Notes under the pieces: generated by a model
Databases searched by the model: none
Told to the model about the DNA's origin: nothing
What the model saw: only the letters and a program-made list of their open reading frames with translations
Position numbers and translations under genes: made by a program
NCBI RefSeq assembly: GCF_900157385.1
Contig: NZ_LT717697.1
Location: 124,001 to 188,000 of the forward strand
DNA from: Mycobacterium terramassiliense
Lineage (GTDB): Bacteria; Actinomycetota; Actinomycetes; Mycobacteriales; Mycobacteriaceae
Reading direction: 5' to 3'
Length of the DNA stretch: 64,000 bases
In this document: in pieces, positions 1-7,725 of the stretch
Numbering within the stretch: position 1 is the first letter of the stretch
Layout of the letters: each line of letters opens with the position of its first letter

Positions 1-539
1 TCCGCTCGGCACGGGCGCGGAGTCGCCCCGGAGGAGTGAAGCGATGAGGCCCGGGTCCCTGCCGGGCGCACTTGCCATGCGGTCGATTAAGGACGTCGGT
101 CAATGACGTCGGTCGCGACCCGATGGCCGGACTGAGCGCCGGTCGCGGTCACGCGGTCGCGCATTCCGACGTGTGGTGCGAGAGTTCAATGACCGCGCGC
201 ACCAACCCAATTCGTCACAGTGACGTATTGGGGTCGTGCGGTGGGGAGAAGAAGGAGCGGTCGGCGGACTCGGCGACGGGTCGGCCAGCCGCCGCGGGGC
301 GTTCGAGTTCCAGGCTCGCGGCCCGGGTCGTCGAAGGATTGATCGAACGGCCGGGCTCAGGTCCGAGTGTGCGGTTATGGATGCAGGGCGATGTGGGCGC
401 GCCGTGCTTGCGGGGTCCCAATCGTTCGGTGCGGATGCGTGGTCGGGCTGCCGGCTGCGAATCCGTTGTACCGATAAGCGACATTATGTCAAGTAAGCTG
501 CTGTGTGGTCTGAAACATCCGGGGTTCATGCTCAGCAGC
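1..539. other. No intact gene recognised; degenerate sequence
   Basis: The first 39 bases could encode the last dozen residues of a gene running in from the left (stop TGA at 37-39), but that is too short to identify. The open frames after it on both strands are arginine- and proline-rich, match no family I know, and look like GC-driven open frames. No RNA gene, repeat or clear promoter was seen. The stretch leads straight into the P450 remnant, so it may include more of that decayed gene's 5' part in an unrecognisable state (inference). Confidence 0.4.
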
Positions 540-1085
540 TATATGTCCGCCGGCGCCAATCTCGAACTCGACGACATCGTCGCCACCGCCATCATCATCG
601 CAATCGCCGGCCACGAAACCACTGCAAATCTCCTCGGCACGGCAATGATTCGCCTCCTGACACCCCAACGCCACGGCATCCGACCAATCGACACCATCGA
701 CGCCGTCGACGATCGACTGGTCACCGAGCTGCTGCGCCTCGACGGCCCCGCAAGCCGTGGTACGCACGACCACACACGACCACACGTTCAGCGACGTCAC
801 CATCCACGCCGGCGAACCCGCCCTCGTCGTCCTCGCCGCCGCCAACCGCGACCCAGCCATCTTCAATTCACCCGATCAACTCCAAACAGACCGGCCCGGG
901 CCAGCACCGCTCACCTTCGGCCACGGCGCACACTATGCCTGGGAGCAGCACTAGCCCGCCTCGAGACCGCCACAGCGCTCCAAGGAGTCCTAGCTCGCCG
1001 ATCCACTCTGTGCGGTAACCCAACATGGCGAGACAACCCAGCCATCCGCGGACCCCAGACGCTCCCCTGCCGCTTCACCACATAA
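540..1085 (+). pseudogene. Cytochrome P450 remnant, frameshifted
   Basis: Pieces of a bacterial P450 C-terminal half are spread over two reading frames. Frame one shows the I-helix oxygen-activation motif AGHETT near 610-630. The reading then moves to another frame at about 757-950, with the AANRDP and FGHGAHY elements that precede the haem ligand. It moves back near 935, where LCLGAALARLE supplies the haem-binding cysteine region. One missing base near 933 would rejoin FGHGAHY to CLGAALARLE. The N-terminal half and the ExxR helix region are absent or unrecognisable. I read it as a dead gene. Substrate and CYP family cannot be told. Confidence 0.8.
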
Positions 1086-1373
1086 CACGTTGTCGAGACA
1101 CAGCCCTACAAACCGGGAACCACCATGCCGACCCAACCTCGTGTGCTGCTGTTGTCACCCACACGATCCTGCGCACTATCGAGCCGAGAGTGACCATCAC
1201 CAACACTCCTCACGACGCCGAAACCACGGTGCTGCACTACCTGCTTGACGATCGTCGGCGTCACCGCGCCCATGTGAGAATCGGCCAGATCGTCCCTCCT
1301 GGTCCGCGATGTCCTATCTCGACGGTATTGCAATGAACGGAATTCGGGACTAACACTGGGCGGATGCGCGCTC

Positions 1374-1997
1374 GTGATTGCGCTCTCGTCGCCCGTAACC
1401 GTCGTGGTGACGTTGGTGCTGCTCGTTCACAACGACCGACCCCATTCGTCCAGCATCGCGTACTTGTCGGGCCGAGAGGCGGCGCTAGCCGTACTCACGA
1501 CCGCATTTATGCATATCCCGCTATCACTCGCAGGTCTGGACGGGCCCAGACCGGCCTGGACCAGCTGGGCGATCATCGTAGCGGGCGCGCTGCTCGTCAT
1601 GCTCGGCGTGCGGCAATGGCGGCGGCGCGGCAAAACTGATCGCACACGCAGCTGGGAGGACAATATCGCAAGGATGGGCCCTAAGACCTCTGCTGCTGCA
1701 GGAATCTTCACCGGGCTGAATGCGAAAGTCCTCGCCGTCAGTGCAGCCGTCGGTGTCCACGTTGGGGCCCTACACTCGCCAATCCTTGGTGCAGCAGGCA
1801 TGGTCGCCTACTACGCGGTGTTAGCGAATTCGACTGTCGCCGCACCCATCCTGGCTTATCTCATTGCCCGACCACGGATCGACCCGCTCCTGAAACGCCT
1901 CCGACACTGGATGCAAATCCAGCACCGGGCGTTGACAGCGACACTCCTCGTCGTATTCGGTTGCGCGATGGTCCTCTATGGGATCGCCGGCATATGA
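1374..1997 (+). CDS. GAP-family (Sap/LysE-like) membrane protein, possibly N-terminally short
   Basis: The 207-residue protein has about six hydrophobic segments. After the third comes a loop with an RRRGKTDR-type basic patch, and a conserved-looking GIFTGLNAKVLAVSAAVGVHVG stretch lies in the second half. This layout matches the GAP / sulfolipid-1-addressing-protein family of mycobacteria, which takes part in moving glycolipids to the cell surface (family knowledge). Family members usually begin with the first transmembrane segment a few residues earlier. Here the frame is open upstream without a good ribosome site and GTG 1374 is the first usable start, so the 5' end may have been lost when the neighbouring P450 decayed. 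The function is inferred from the family only. Confidence 0.6.
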   Translation: MIALSSPVTVVVTLVLLVHNDRPHSSSIAYLSGREAALAVLTTAFMHIPLSLAGLDGPRPAWTSWAIIVAGALLVMLGVRQWRRRGKTDRTRSWEDNIARMGPKTSAAAGIFTGLNAKVLAVSAAVGVHVGALHSPILGAAGMVAYYAVLANSTVAAPILAYLIARPRIDPLLKRLRHWMQIQHRALTATLLVVFGCAMVLYGIAGI

Positions 1998-2016
1998 AAC
2001 GAGCCCGTCCGCCGAT

Positions 2017-2099
2017 GAATTCGACACATCTTGATACCGCCGATATCCAGTGAACCACTGCGTATTGCAACAGATGAATCATCGCCCGCCCCCCTTGCC
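2017..2099 (+). repeat. Dispersed short repeat, copy 1
   Basis: By eye this matches the copy at 8233-8316 over its full length: roughly 60 % identity in the first 40 bases and over 80 % in the last 42, including the shared 13-mer CAGATGAATCATC, with one or two single-base gaps. I do not recognise it as a named mycobacterial repeat. Confidence 0.65.
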
Positions 2100-2173
2100 G
2101 GTCACCGCTCCTCCCATCGTTTGCGGTTGCCGCGCAGGACTTCCCGCTTGCCGTACCTGCGGCGCGGACTCGC

Positions 2174-2206
2174 GGCGGTGGAATCGAATACGGCAGATTA
2201 CCATCG
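2174..2206 (+). repeat. Dispersed short repeat, partial copy 2
   Basis: This shares GGAATCGAATA and GATTACC, in the same order and spacing, with the left part of the copy at 8233-8316. It is a partial copy of the left half only. Confidence 0.5.
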
Positions 2207-2803
2207 GTCTTGAGATACTGTGCTTCGCAACGTATTTCGTTCTGAGTAGTCGTCGTCGCTACCACTTTCAATGTTGGCGTGACTAGCTGATAATCTCGCA
2301 CGTTGCGTCATGCCCACTGGCTCAAACAGTTTCGCGTAGTGCTCAACACATGTGGCTCTCGGGCGCCGCTGATTCATCAGACGAATGAAATACAGCCGCA
2401 GGGAATGCGACCGTTTGAGTGCTGCCCATCGCCGCGCAAGGTGAATAGAACAGCTCTACCCCTCACCCGCTGGGGATTGACGTCGCCAGATCGTGCCAGC
2501 AAATTCGCGCAGCTGATCGACCACGGCCGACTGCGCCTCGATGTTGCGGTGGTCAGTGGGCGCCGGCAAGGGAGTCAACGCACGAGATCGGCTGCGGGAC
2601 CAATCACTACCTGCAACATGTACGGATTTAGCTGCTCAGTCACGTTCCGAATTTCAGTCCGCGGATCAAGGCACAGGCCGAGCGCTCGTGCAGACAATTC
2701 ACAGCAATTTCCACTCGCATTTGGTAGGCCGCGGCTCACCGAGTCGGTACGCTTCCTCCAGCCAATCTCGGTGCTTTCGGCTGGACGCGCTCGGAGGAGG
2801 ATC

Positions 2804-3487
2804 ATGAACGTCGCCGGTGCTTTGGCTCGGGCAATGCCCGACGGACTACTCGACGCCGACTCAATCGTGTCGCGCTTGAACGAAATGGTAAATACGCTGC
2901 CGGCGCTAGCCGGCGCTAGCGGCGAATCGGATGACGCCTTGGGTGGCCTTACGTTTGCCGATATTTCGCAGGGTGCTTCCGTCGACGACATCGCTGACTA
3001 TCTGAATGTCGATCCCTTTCCGGAATTCGCCCGGCCCGTCCTGTTGAGCGATTTCGTCGTGTCCGGCCGGGCAGGTGTTCCCAAGTTCGGCCGTGCGGAG
3101 GTCGAGGCGTTCCTCGCCGAGGTCAGAGAAGGCGATCCAGGATACGTGCGCTCCTGGCTTGAGTTCGCGCCGATCCCGTCCGAGGACGACGCGTGGGTCG
3201 CGTACCCCCAGAACACATCTTTTTCCCTCGAATTCCAGCTCATCCTGCCAGTAATTCAAGACGCCGACGACACGCGGCTGCTGTCGCTGGACACGGGCCT
3301 GGACGTGAAGACGGGAAGGGTCCTCCATGCGGCGCTGATAGACCCGGCAGCGGGATGCGACCCAGGCGTAGTCGGAGTTGGTTGGGATCTAAAAGAGAAA
3401 TGTCTACGGCGGACCTGCCAGGGAGATTGTGGAGACAGCTGGAAGCTTGTTCGCGGCGAGATGCGCCTTGTCGGATGCGTCTGCTGA
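2804..3487 (+). CDS. Uncharacterised protein with a cysteine-rich C-terminus
   Basis: ATG 2804 follows an excellent ribosome site (CGGAGGAGG). The 227-residue protein matches no family I recognise. It has no signal peptide or membrane segment. The first two thirds are acidic and look globular, with alternating beta/alpha-like hydrophobicity. The last 30 residues hold five cysteines in the pattern CLRRTCQGDCG...GCVC, suggesting a small metal site or a disulphide-closed tail (inference). The next gene starts 12 bases downstream in the same direction, so the two are probably one transcription unit. Composition and the flanking repeats suggest acquired DNA. Function unknown. Confidence 0.7.
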   Translation: MNVAGALARAMPDGLLDADSIVSRLNEMVNTLPALAGASGESDDALGGLTFADISQGASVDDIADYLNVDPFPEFARPVLLSDFVVSGRAGVPKFGRAEVEAFLAEVREGDPGYVRSWLEFAPIPSEDDAWVAYPQNTSFSLEFQLILPVIQDADDTRLLSLDTGLDVKTGRVLHAALIDPAAGCDPGVVGVGWDLKEKCLRRTCQGDCGDSWKLVRGEMRLVGCVC

Positions 3488-3499
3488 GGTGTCGAAAGA

Positions 3500-4159
3500 G
3501 TGCTAACAGTTGCGGGTTTGCTGGCCATAGCCAAGATTGTCGGCGGAATCACTCCAGTGGGTGGCGCCGTGCTCTACGGGTTAGGCGTCCTGCACCCGCT
3601 CAAGACGAAAGCCACCTGGAATCGGACCCGCTGGAAACCAGACGATGCGAAGAGCGAAGAATTCGCCGCCCTGGTGGTACGCATCAGGCTGAAAAACCGA
3701 AAGAAATCGGCGCAGACGCTCAACAACCTCGCCCTGATCGATGATCCGGGCTGGCCACGCCGTCTCCGCGGCGCGCGAAGCGAAGTGCAGATCGTGCCCT
3801 TCACCGAATGGCACGGTGACGATCCCGAGAACCCGCTCGAACTACAAGGCGGCGATGCACGGACGGTGGCGGCCGTTCTCAAAGGCAACATCATCAGCGG
3901 AGGTGATGCCGCCAGCATTGCCAAGGCTCTCGCCGCCGTCGCGCTCCCCTTCGAACGCACCCGATTGCTGATTCAGATGTCAGATCGCAACTTCTACGCC
4001 AAACTGGTTCACGATTCGATCCCCGTTGCGTCCCCGCCGCCTAAGAGTGGTGTCACCCCACCACCGGAACCACGAGCTGACGTCGACGACGCCAAGAACA
4101 ACGTTGCCGACGCCGCCAAAGGCGCCACTACTGATGGCCATTCGGAGTCAACCCGGTGA
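3500..4159 (+). CDS. Uncharacterised membrane-anchored protein
   Basis: GTG 3500 is preceded by GAAAGA and lies 12 bases after the cysteine-rich protein gene. The 219-residue product starts with one hydrophobic segment (about residues 3-30, glycine-rich, ending near LGVLHP). It is followed by a mixed-charge domain of about 150 residues and a proline/aspartate-rich, probably disordered tail (PPPKSG...PPPEPRADVDD). This fits a single-pass protein with a cytoplasmic domain. I know no family match. As the second gene of a two-gene unit, it may hold the soluble partner at the membrane (inference). Function unknown. Confidence 0.65.
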   Translation: MLTVAGLLAIAKIVGGITPVGGAVLYGLGVLHPLKTKATWNRTRWKPDDAKSEEFAALVVRIRLKNRKKSAQTLNNLALIDDPGWPRRLRGARSEVQIVPFTEWHGDDPENPLELQGGDARTVAAVLKGNIISGGDAASIAKALAAVALPFERTRLLIQMSDRNFYAKLVHDSIPVASPPPKSGVTPPPEPRADVDDAKNNVADAAKGATTDGHSESTR

Positions 4160-4221
4160 TACCCGACTAGGCCAGGTCTCGACCCTCGGCTCACGCACGC
4201 CACCGGATACCTACGGCATGA

Positions 4222-4245
4222 GGAATGCGGCGGGATCGAATAGCG
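4222..4245 (+). repeat. Dispersed short repeat, fragment 3
   Basis: The sequence GGAATGCGGCGGGATCGAAT matches the left edge of the 8233-8316 copy (GAATACGGCGGAATCGAAT) with three differences. It is a short fragment. Confidence 0.4.
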
Positions 4246-4437
4246 CCTCTCCCCGGCCCATACCGCGAGGTGACACTCGATGGCGCAGGGCATTGGCTCC
4301 AGGAAGAGCGCGCCACCGGGATCAACACAGAACTGTTGCAGTTTCTAGCCGACCTGCCGCATCACAGGACCAGCGGCTGAGCACAAACCCTGCCGCCACC
4401 GACCGCTAGGGTCGCTACCCTCTCGGGTCGGCTTGGA

Positions 4438-4458
4438 GGAATACGGCGGGATCGAGGC
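4438..4458 (+). repeat. Dispersed short repeat, fragment 4
   Basis: GGAATACGGCGGGATCGAGG matches the left edge of the 8233-8316 copy with few differences. It is very short, so on its own it could be chance; the support is the recurrence at block boundaries. Confidence 0.35.
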
Positions 4459-4587
4459 CTCGCCTCGCCGCCCCCGCCCCGGGGGCGCGCTCGGCCAGGA
4501 TTGCCTGTCGCAGTGGAAGTTTCGACCAAGCACATCTGGAGTAACAGGGCGCCAAGCTTCGATTGGAATGGGTATCAGCCGCGGCCA

Positions 4588-5568
4588 TCAAGGCCTGCGG
4601 ATGGCAGCCGCATCGACCCAGCGGTGATAGGCGTCCATGTCGACGTTGCTGCCGCACACGATGGTGACTACGTGGCGGCCAGCGAAGCGGTCACGGTCTT
4701 CGAGGATCGCCGCGACGCCGAGCGCGGCCGACGGCTCGACAACGAGGCCAGCGTTCTCCAGAAGTACCCGCATACCCGCGATGATCGATGCTTCCTGGAC
4801 CAAGACGGCGTCGTCGCCGACCAGGAGGAGGTCGTTGAGGACCTCCGGAATTGGACACCGGCCGGCGACAGCGTCTGCGATGGTGTCAGTCGAGTCGGTG
4901 GTGACAACGCGGCGCTGACGCCACGAACGTGTCATCGCCGGTGCGCCGGCCGGCTGAACACAGATCACCTCAACGTCAGGCGCGAGGGCCTTCATCACAT
5001 GCCCGACACCGGTAGCCAGCGCTCCGCCCCCGAGAGCGATCAGCACAGCGTCGAACGACGACTCGGCCTCCACCAGTTCCAGGCCAATGGTCGCCGCGCC
5101 CTCACAGGTTTCGATGTCCAAGCTGTCATCGAGCAGCCCGATGCCTTCATGCCGCGCGATGGCTGCCGCCCGGGCACGGGCCATCTCGTTATCGCCGTCC
5201 ACTAGCTCCAATCTCGCGCCCAGTGCGCGGATGCGATCGAGCTTGACTGCTGGTGCAAACCGGGATGCTACGACCGTGACGTCGAGACCCCTGGCGCGAC
5301 CAGACCAAGCCAGGGCTTGCCCGAGGTTGCCCGCGCTACCACACACCACGACGGGCGAGCCTTTGTCGGCGAGCTGGCTCGCGACGACCTCGGTGCCGCG
5401 AGCCTTGAAGCTACGGACCGGGTTCGCCGTTTCGAGCTTGATGCTCACCGCGCAGCCCAGGTCGGGCTCCAGCGCCTCGCATCGGTACAGCGGCGTGTCG
5501 CGAAAAATTGGGTCGATCGCCCCACGAGCCGCCCGGATCCGGGCGGTGTCGAGGCGCGTCTCCTGCAT
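4588..5568 (-). CDS. PLP-dependent threonine/serine dehydratase-like enzyme
   Basis: This 326-residue fold-type II PLP enzyme is related to threonine and serine dehydratases, which deaminate hydroxy-amino acids to 2-oxo acids. The Schiff-base lysine is Lys55 in SFKARG. The phosphate-binding glycine loop is GGGALATG near residue 190, and CGSAGNLGQALAW near residue 75 is the substrate-carboxylate loop. There is no C-terminal ACT regulatory domain, so it is of the short, catabolic or unregulated type. The ATG at 5568 gives the normal family length. It faces away from the nitrile hydratase-like operon and is not clearly co-transcribed with it. The exact substrate (threonine, serine, or another 3-hydroxy- or diamino acid) cannot be told. 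Confidence 0.8.
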   Translation of the reverse strand: MQETRLDTARIRAARGAIDPIFRDTPLYRCEALEPDLGCAVSIKLETANPVRSFKARGTEVVASQLADKGSPVVVCGSAGNLGQALAWSGRARGLDVTVVASRFAPAVKLDRIRALGARLELVDGDNEMARARAAAIARHEGIGLLDDSLDIETCEGAATIGLELVEAESSFDAVLIALGGGALATGVGHVMKALAPDVEVICVQPAGAPAMTRSWRQRRVVTTDSTDTIADAVAGRCPIPEVLNDLLLVGDDAVLVQEASIIAGMRVLLENAGLVVEPSAALGVAAILEDRDRFAGRHVVTIVCGSNVDMDAYHRWVDAAAIRRP

Positions 5569-5757
5569 AACACAGCAGCGTAGCGACGCCGGCCCGAGTT
5601 CGGCCTGGAGTCTTTCTCGTGCGATTGGACCCGCGAGCGTGTCTTCACCGCGGTCGCGAACGACCGGCTCCAGATCGCGACACTGATCGAGGTCTATGTC
5701 AGGGGCCGGCCGTCACGCGCCGCTCCCCCGCCGGGGGGCAGACGCAGCCGAGGCATG

Positions 5758-6402
5758 CTAGCTCGGCCGAGGCGATGGCCCAACGGGCTGTGTGGTGCCG
5801 ATCAAGCAGTCTCGGGTGACCAGTGCAGCGAGTTGGTCTTCGGTCAGTTGCTCGCTGCCGTTGGGTTTGCGGGGCAGAACGAGGTAGCGGCAGTCGGCGT
5901 TGGAGTCCCAGACCCGCACTTGGACTGCTGGGTCGAGATGGGTGCCGAATTCGCCGAGAACGACGCGTGGTTCGCGCACCGCGCGGGCGCGGTATTGGAT
6001 GCTTTTGTACCAGGACGGAGGTGGACCTAGTAGGGCGGTCGGATAGCACGAGCATAGGGTGCACACCACTAGGCTGTGGACGTCGTCGGTGTTTTCCACG
6101 ACTTCTAAGTGCAGGAACGGCAATTCGCGGTTGGAGGCGCCACGTAGGTCATAGCCGTATCGGCGCACGACAGCGGTTGCATCTTTCAGGAGGTTGCGTT
6201 TGAACTGCGGATCGGTCCAGGCTCGGGCAACGTAGCGGGCGCCGTGATGGGCGCCTAAGCGGTGGGTGAATGTGTCAAGGATGTCGTCGAGCTGTTCGCC
6301 GGTGATGGCGCCGCGCTCGATCAACCGCTGTTCGAGCACGGCGACCCCCGCGGTGATTTGTGCGCGCTGTGCATCGGTGTGAGCGCTATGGTTGCGGCTC
6401 AC
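5758..6402 (-). CDS. Cobalt-type nitrile hydratase alpha subunit / thiocyanate hydrolase gamma subunit
   Basis: This is the 214-residue catalytic subunit. The metal claw is VCTLCSC with Cys114, Cys117 and Cys119, the threonine-containing form typical of cobalt enzymes; two of the cysteines are normally oxidised post-translationally (family knowledge). PPSWYK follows the claw, and VWDSNADCRYLVLP and LVTRDCLIG are family-typical later motifs. The GTG start at 6402 overlaps the upstream stop by four bases (GTGA); a longer upstream reading is not coding-like. The metal subunit comes last, after two separate small subunits that correspond to the two halves of a nitrile hydratase beta chain. That is the arrangement of thiocyanate hydrolase (scnB-scnA-scnC). 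Substrate, nitrile or thiocyanate, is undecided. Confidence 0.85.
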   Translation of the reverse strand: MSRNHSAHTDAQRAQITAGVAVLEQRLIERGAITGEQLDDILDTFTHRLGAHHGARYVARAWTDPQFKRNLLKDATAVVRRYGYDLRGASNRELPFLHLEVVENTDDVHSLVVCTLCSCYPTALLGPPPSWYKSIQYRARAVREPRVVLGEFGTHLDPAVQVRVWDSNADCRYLVLPRKPNGSEQLTEDQLAALVTRDCLIGTTQPVGPSPRPS

Positions 6403-6683
6403 TGCATCTCGCCTTCCACGGGCTGCAGATAGCTTTCGTAGAGGTCGAGGTAGACGCGATGATGACCGGAGCCCTCGCCCCATAGATCGCTGGCCTCGAA
6501 GTAGGCGCTGTAGAGCGCTTCTGGATTGGTGTGGCCGTGAGCTACAAGCTCGTCGGGCAATGGGTAGCTTCCGCGGTGGCGGTGAATGGTGCCGATACGA
6601 CCGCGTGCGTAGTCGGGAAGTCGGGTGTGTCCGGCGGTGATGGTGATTCGAGTGCGGACTTGTTGCCCTGGTAGGAAAGCCAT
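6399..6683 (-). CDS. SH3-like subunit (nitrile hydratase beta C-terminal domain / thiocyanate hydrolase alpha)
   Basis: The product is about 94 residues and corresponds to the C-terminal SH3-like domain of the nitrile hydratase beta subunit. It starts with F-x-PGQQVR, followed by GHTRLPDYARGRIGTI, then Y-x-AxFEASDLWGEG, the usual end region of the beta barrel that lines the active site. In most nitrile hydratases this domain is fused to the N-terminal domain; here it is a separate gene, as in thiocyanate hydrolase. ATG 6683 touches the upstream stop (TGATG), and an in-frame GTG at 6686 gives the same coupling. It overlaps the metal-subunit gene by four bases, which implies stoichiometric translation. 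Confidence 0.82.
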   Translation of the reverse strand: MAFLPGQQVRTRITITAGHTRLPDYARGRIGTIHRHRGSYPLPDELVAHGHTNPEALYSAYFEASDLWGEGSGHHRVYLDLYESYLQPVEGEMQ

Positions 6684-6982
6684 CACGCTCCCCTACCGAA
6701 GGGTGCGATGCTGTCCAGTTCGGCCTGGGTGAGTATTCCTTTTTCGACACAAAGCCGTTCAATAGCGTCCAGCCAGCGATGAAAGTAGGGGGCCGCGAGA
6801 TGCGTTGTGGGCTCTAGGCGTTCGACGGCGCAGCGGAACTCGTCAAGGGTGAATACCGAGTTGTAGACCAAGGCCCGCATCATCGCGAACACCTTGGTCT
6901 CCCAGGCGTCGTGGAACTCGACGCTGTCATCGATATGGATCGGTCCCGCCCGCATGCCGCCGACGTCGTGGACATAACTCAT
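6683..6982 (-). CDS. Nitrile hydratase beta N-terminal-domain-like subunit (thiocyanate hydrolase beta-like)
   Basis: This 99-residue protein matches the helical N-terminal domain of nitrile hydratase beta chains. It opens with HDVGGM, and F-x-xxWETKVFAMMRAL is the classic family segment. A terminal ILTQAELD helix follows. The domain packs around the metal subunit. ATG 6982 was chosen because it gives the canonical start and overlaps the upstream TetR stop by four bases (ATGA). A longer reading into the regulator gene is not family-like. As first structural gene of a four-gene overlapping operon with the TetR, its expression is likely auto-controlled by that regulator (inference). Confidence 0.8.
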   Translation of the reverse strand: MSYVHDVGGMRAGPIHIDDSVEFHDAWETKVFAMMRALVYNSVFTLDEFRCAVERLEPTTHLAAPYFHRWLDAIERLCVEKGILTQAELDSIAPFGRGA

Positions 6983-7650
6983 GCGCTGCGCCCCGAGGCA
7001 ATCGGCGGCTTGCGGGATCGGTGGTGTGCTCGGGGTTGCAGGCGACTTTGCTGGGCCGGGTCGACGCCAAGTGCAAGTTCGAGCTGACGCGCCCACCAGC
7101 GCACGTGAGGGGATGCGTCGTTGGCAGCGGCGCCAGTCAGGCCAGCGCTGCGCCGAAACGCACGTCCGTAGAGCGCCTCCGTTGCCATCGCTTGATGCAC
7201 CGCCGCGACCGCGCGCCGCGTGTCACCGACGGAGCTGCCCGGTGGTCGAAGCTGATGCAGAGCGTCAACGACCGGATTAAGGATGCCGCCGCCGGTGTCG
7301 CGCCATCCTGCGGCGTGCAGCGCTACCGCGAGCTCACCGTAGCCGCGCCGATACACACCCTCGAGAGACTCGACGAGCCTGAGAAGGTCGGCGCCCTGGT
7401 CCAACCACGCTGCGACGAGGTCTGCTAGCGCGGCTCTAAGCTGGCGGCCACCGTGTCGCAGAAGCTCACCGAGCAGCTTCTCGCGATTGCCGAAGTGATG
7501 GGTGACCCCGGCATCGGTCATGCCGACCCGCGCGGCCACCGCACGTACCTCTACGGCAGCCACGCCTCCCTCGGCAAGAAGCGATGCCGCGGCGTCGAGG
7601 ATCAAACGCCGAGCCTCGTCCGGAGGCCTTCGCGTCCTCGTGGTAGTCAC
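6979..7650 (-). CDS. TetR/AcrR-family regulator of the nitrile hydratase-like operon
   Basis: The product has 223 residues. The N-terminal DNA-binding domain reads ARRLILDAAASLLAEGG, then the recognition helix region MTDAGVTHHFGNREKLLGELL, a standard TetR helix-turn-helix. The ligand-binding half is alanine-rich and family-typical. The GTG start at 7650 follows from the helix spacing. The gene overlaps the first enzyme subunit by four bases and is divergent from the DUF3237 gene. A perfect palindrome sits 14 bases upstream of the start, so repression of both divergent units from one operator is the simple model (inference). The inducer may be a nitrile, amide or thiocyanate-related compound (speculative). 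Confidence 0.85.
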   Translation of the reverse strand: MTTTRTRRPPDEARRLILDAAASLLAEGGVAAVEVRAVAARVGMTDAGVTHHFGNREKLLGELLRHGGRQLRAALADLVAAWLDQGADLLRLVESLEGVYRRGYGELAVALHAAGWRDTGGGILNPVVDALHQLRPPGSSVGDTRRAVAAVHQAMATEALYGRAFRRSAGLTGAAANDASPHVRWWARQLELALGVDPAQQSRLQPRAHHRSRKPPIASGRSA

Positions 7651-7663
7651 GATCAGAATCGTA

Positions 7664-7679
7664 CCTTGACATGTCAAGG
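7664..7679. promoter_or_regulatory. Perfect 16-bp palindrome, probable TetR operator
   Basis: CCTTGACATGTCAAGG is a perfect inverted repeat in the 75-bp divergent gap between the TetR gene and the DUF3237 gene. Size, symmetry and location fit a TetR-family operator. A second, weaker CCTCAAGG-like half-site lies near 7702-7709, just upstream of the DUF3237 ribosome site. Confidence 0.7.
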
Positions 7680-7725
7680 CACCGGCATCTATACCTGGAG
7701 ACCTCAAGGTAGAGGGGAGATCTCA

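Larger units (their letters stand above)
1998..2803. other. 806-bp region without a recognised gene; contains two dispersed-repeat copies
   Basis: No convincing gene is seen on either strand. The open frame running into the next gene has non-coding-like composition. At about 2461-2560 the frame reads a stretch ending DHGRLRLDVAV that resembles the C-terminal tail of NADP-dependent quinone/alcohol oxidoreductases; this may be a vestige (weak). Two partial copies of the short dispersed repeat lie at 2017-2099 and 2174-2206. The region is more AT-rich than the rest of the window, consistent with junction DNA between separately acquired blocks (inference). Confidence 0.5.
4160..4587. other. 428-bp region without a gene; contains two short repeat fragments
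   Basis: No credible coding sequence is seen here. Two fragments of the dispersed repeat (4222-4245 and 4438-4458) sit in it. It separates the unknown two-gene unit from the convergent dehydratase gene and looks like a junction between blocks. No terminator hairpin was recognised. Confidence 0.45.

Noticed and set aside
4433..4627. Small plus-strand open frame at the end of the dehydratase gene
   Set aside because: It lies mostly in repeat and non-coding sequence, overlaps the dehydratase 3' end, and has no ribosome site or family match.
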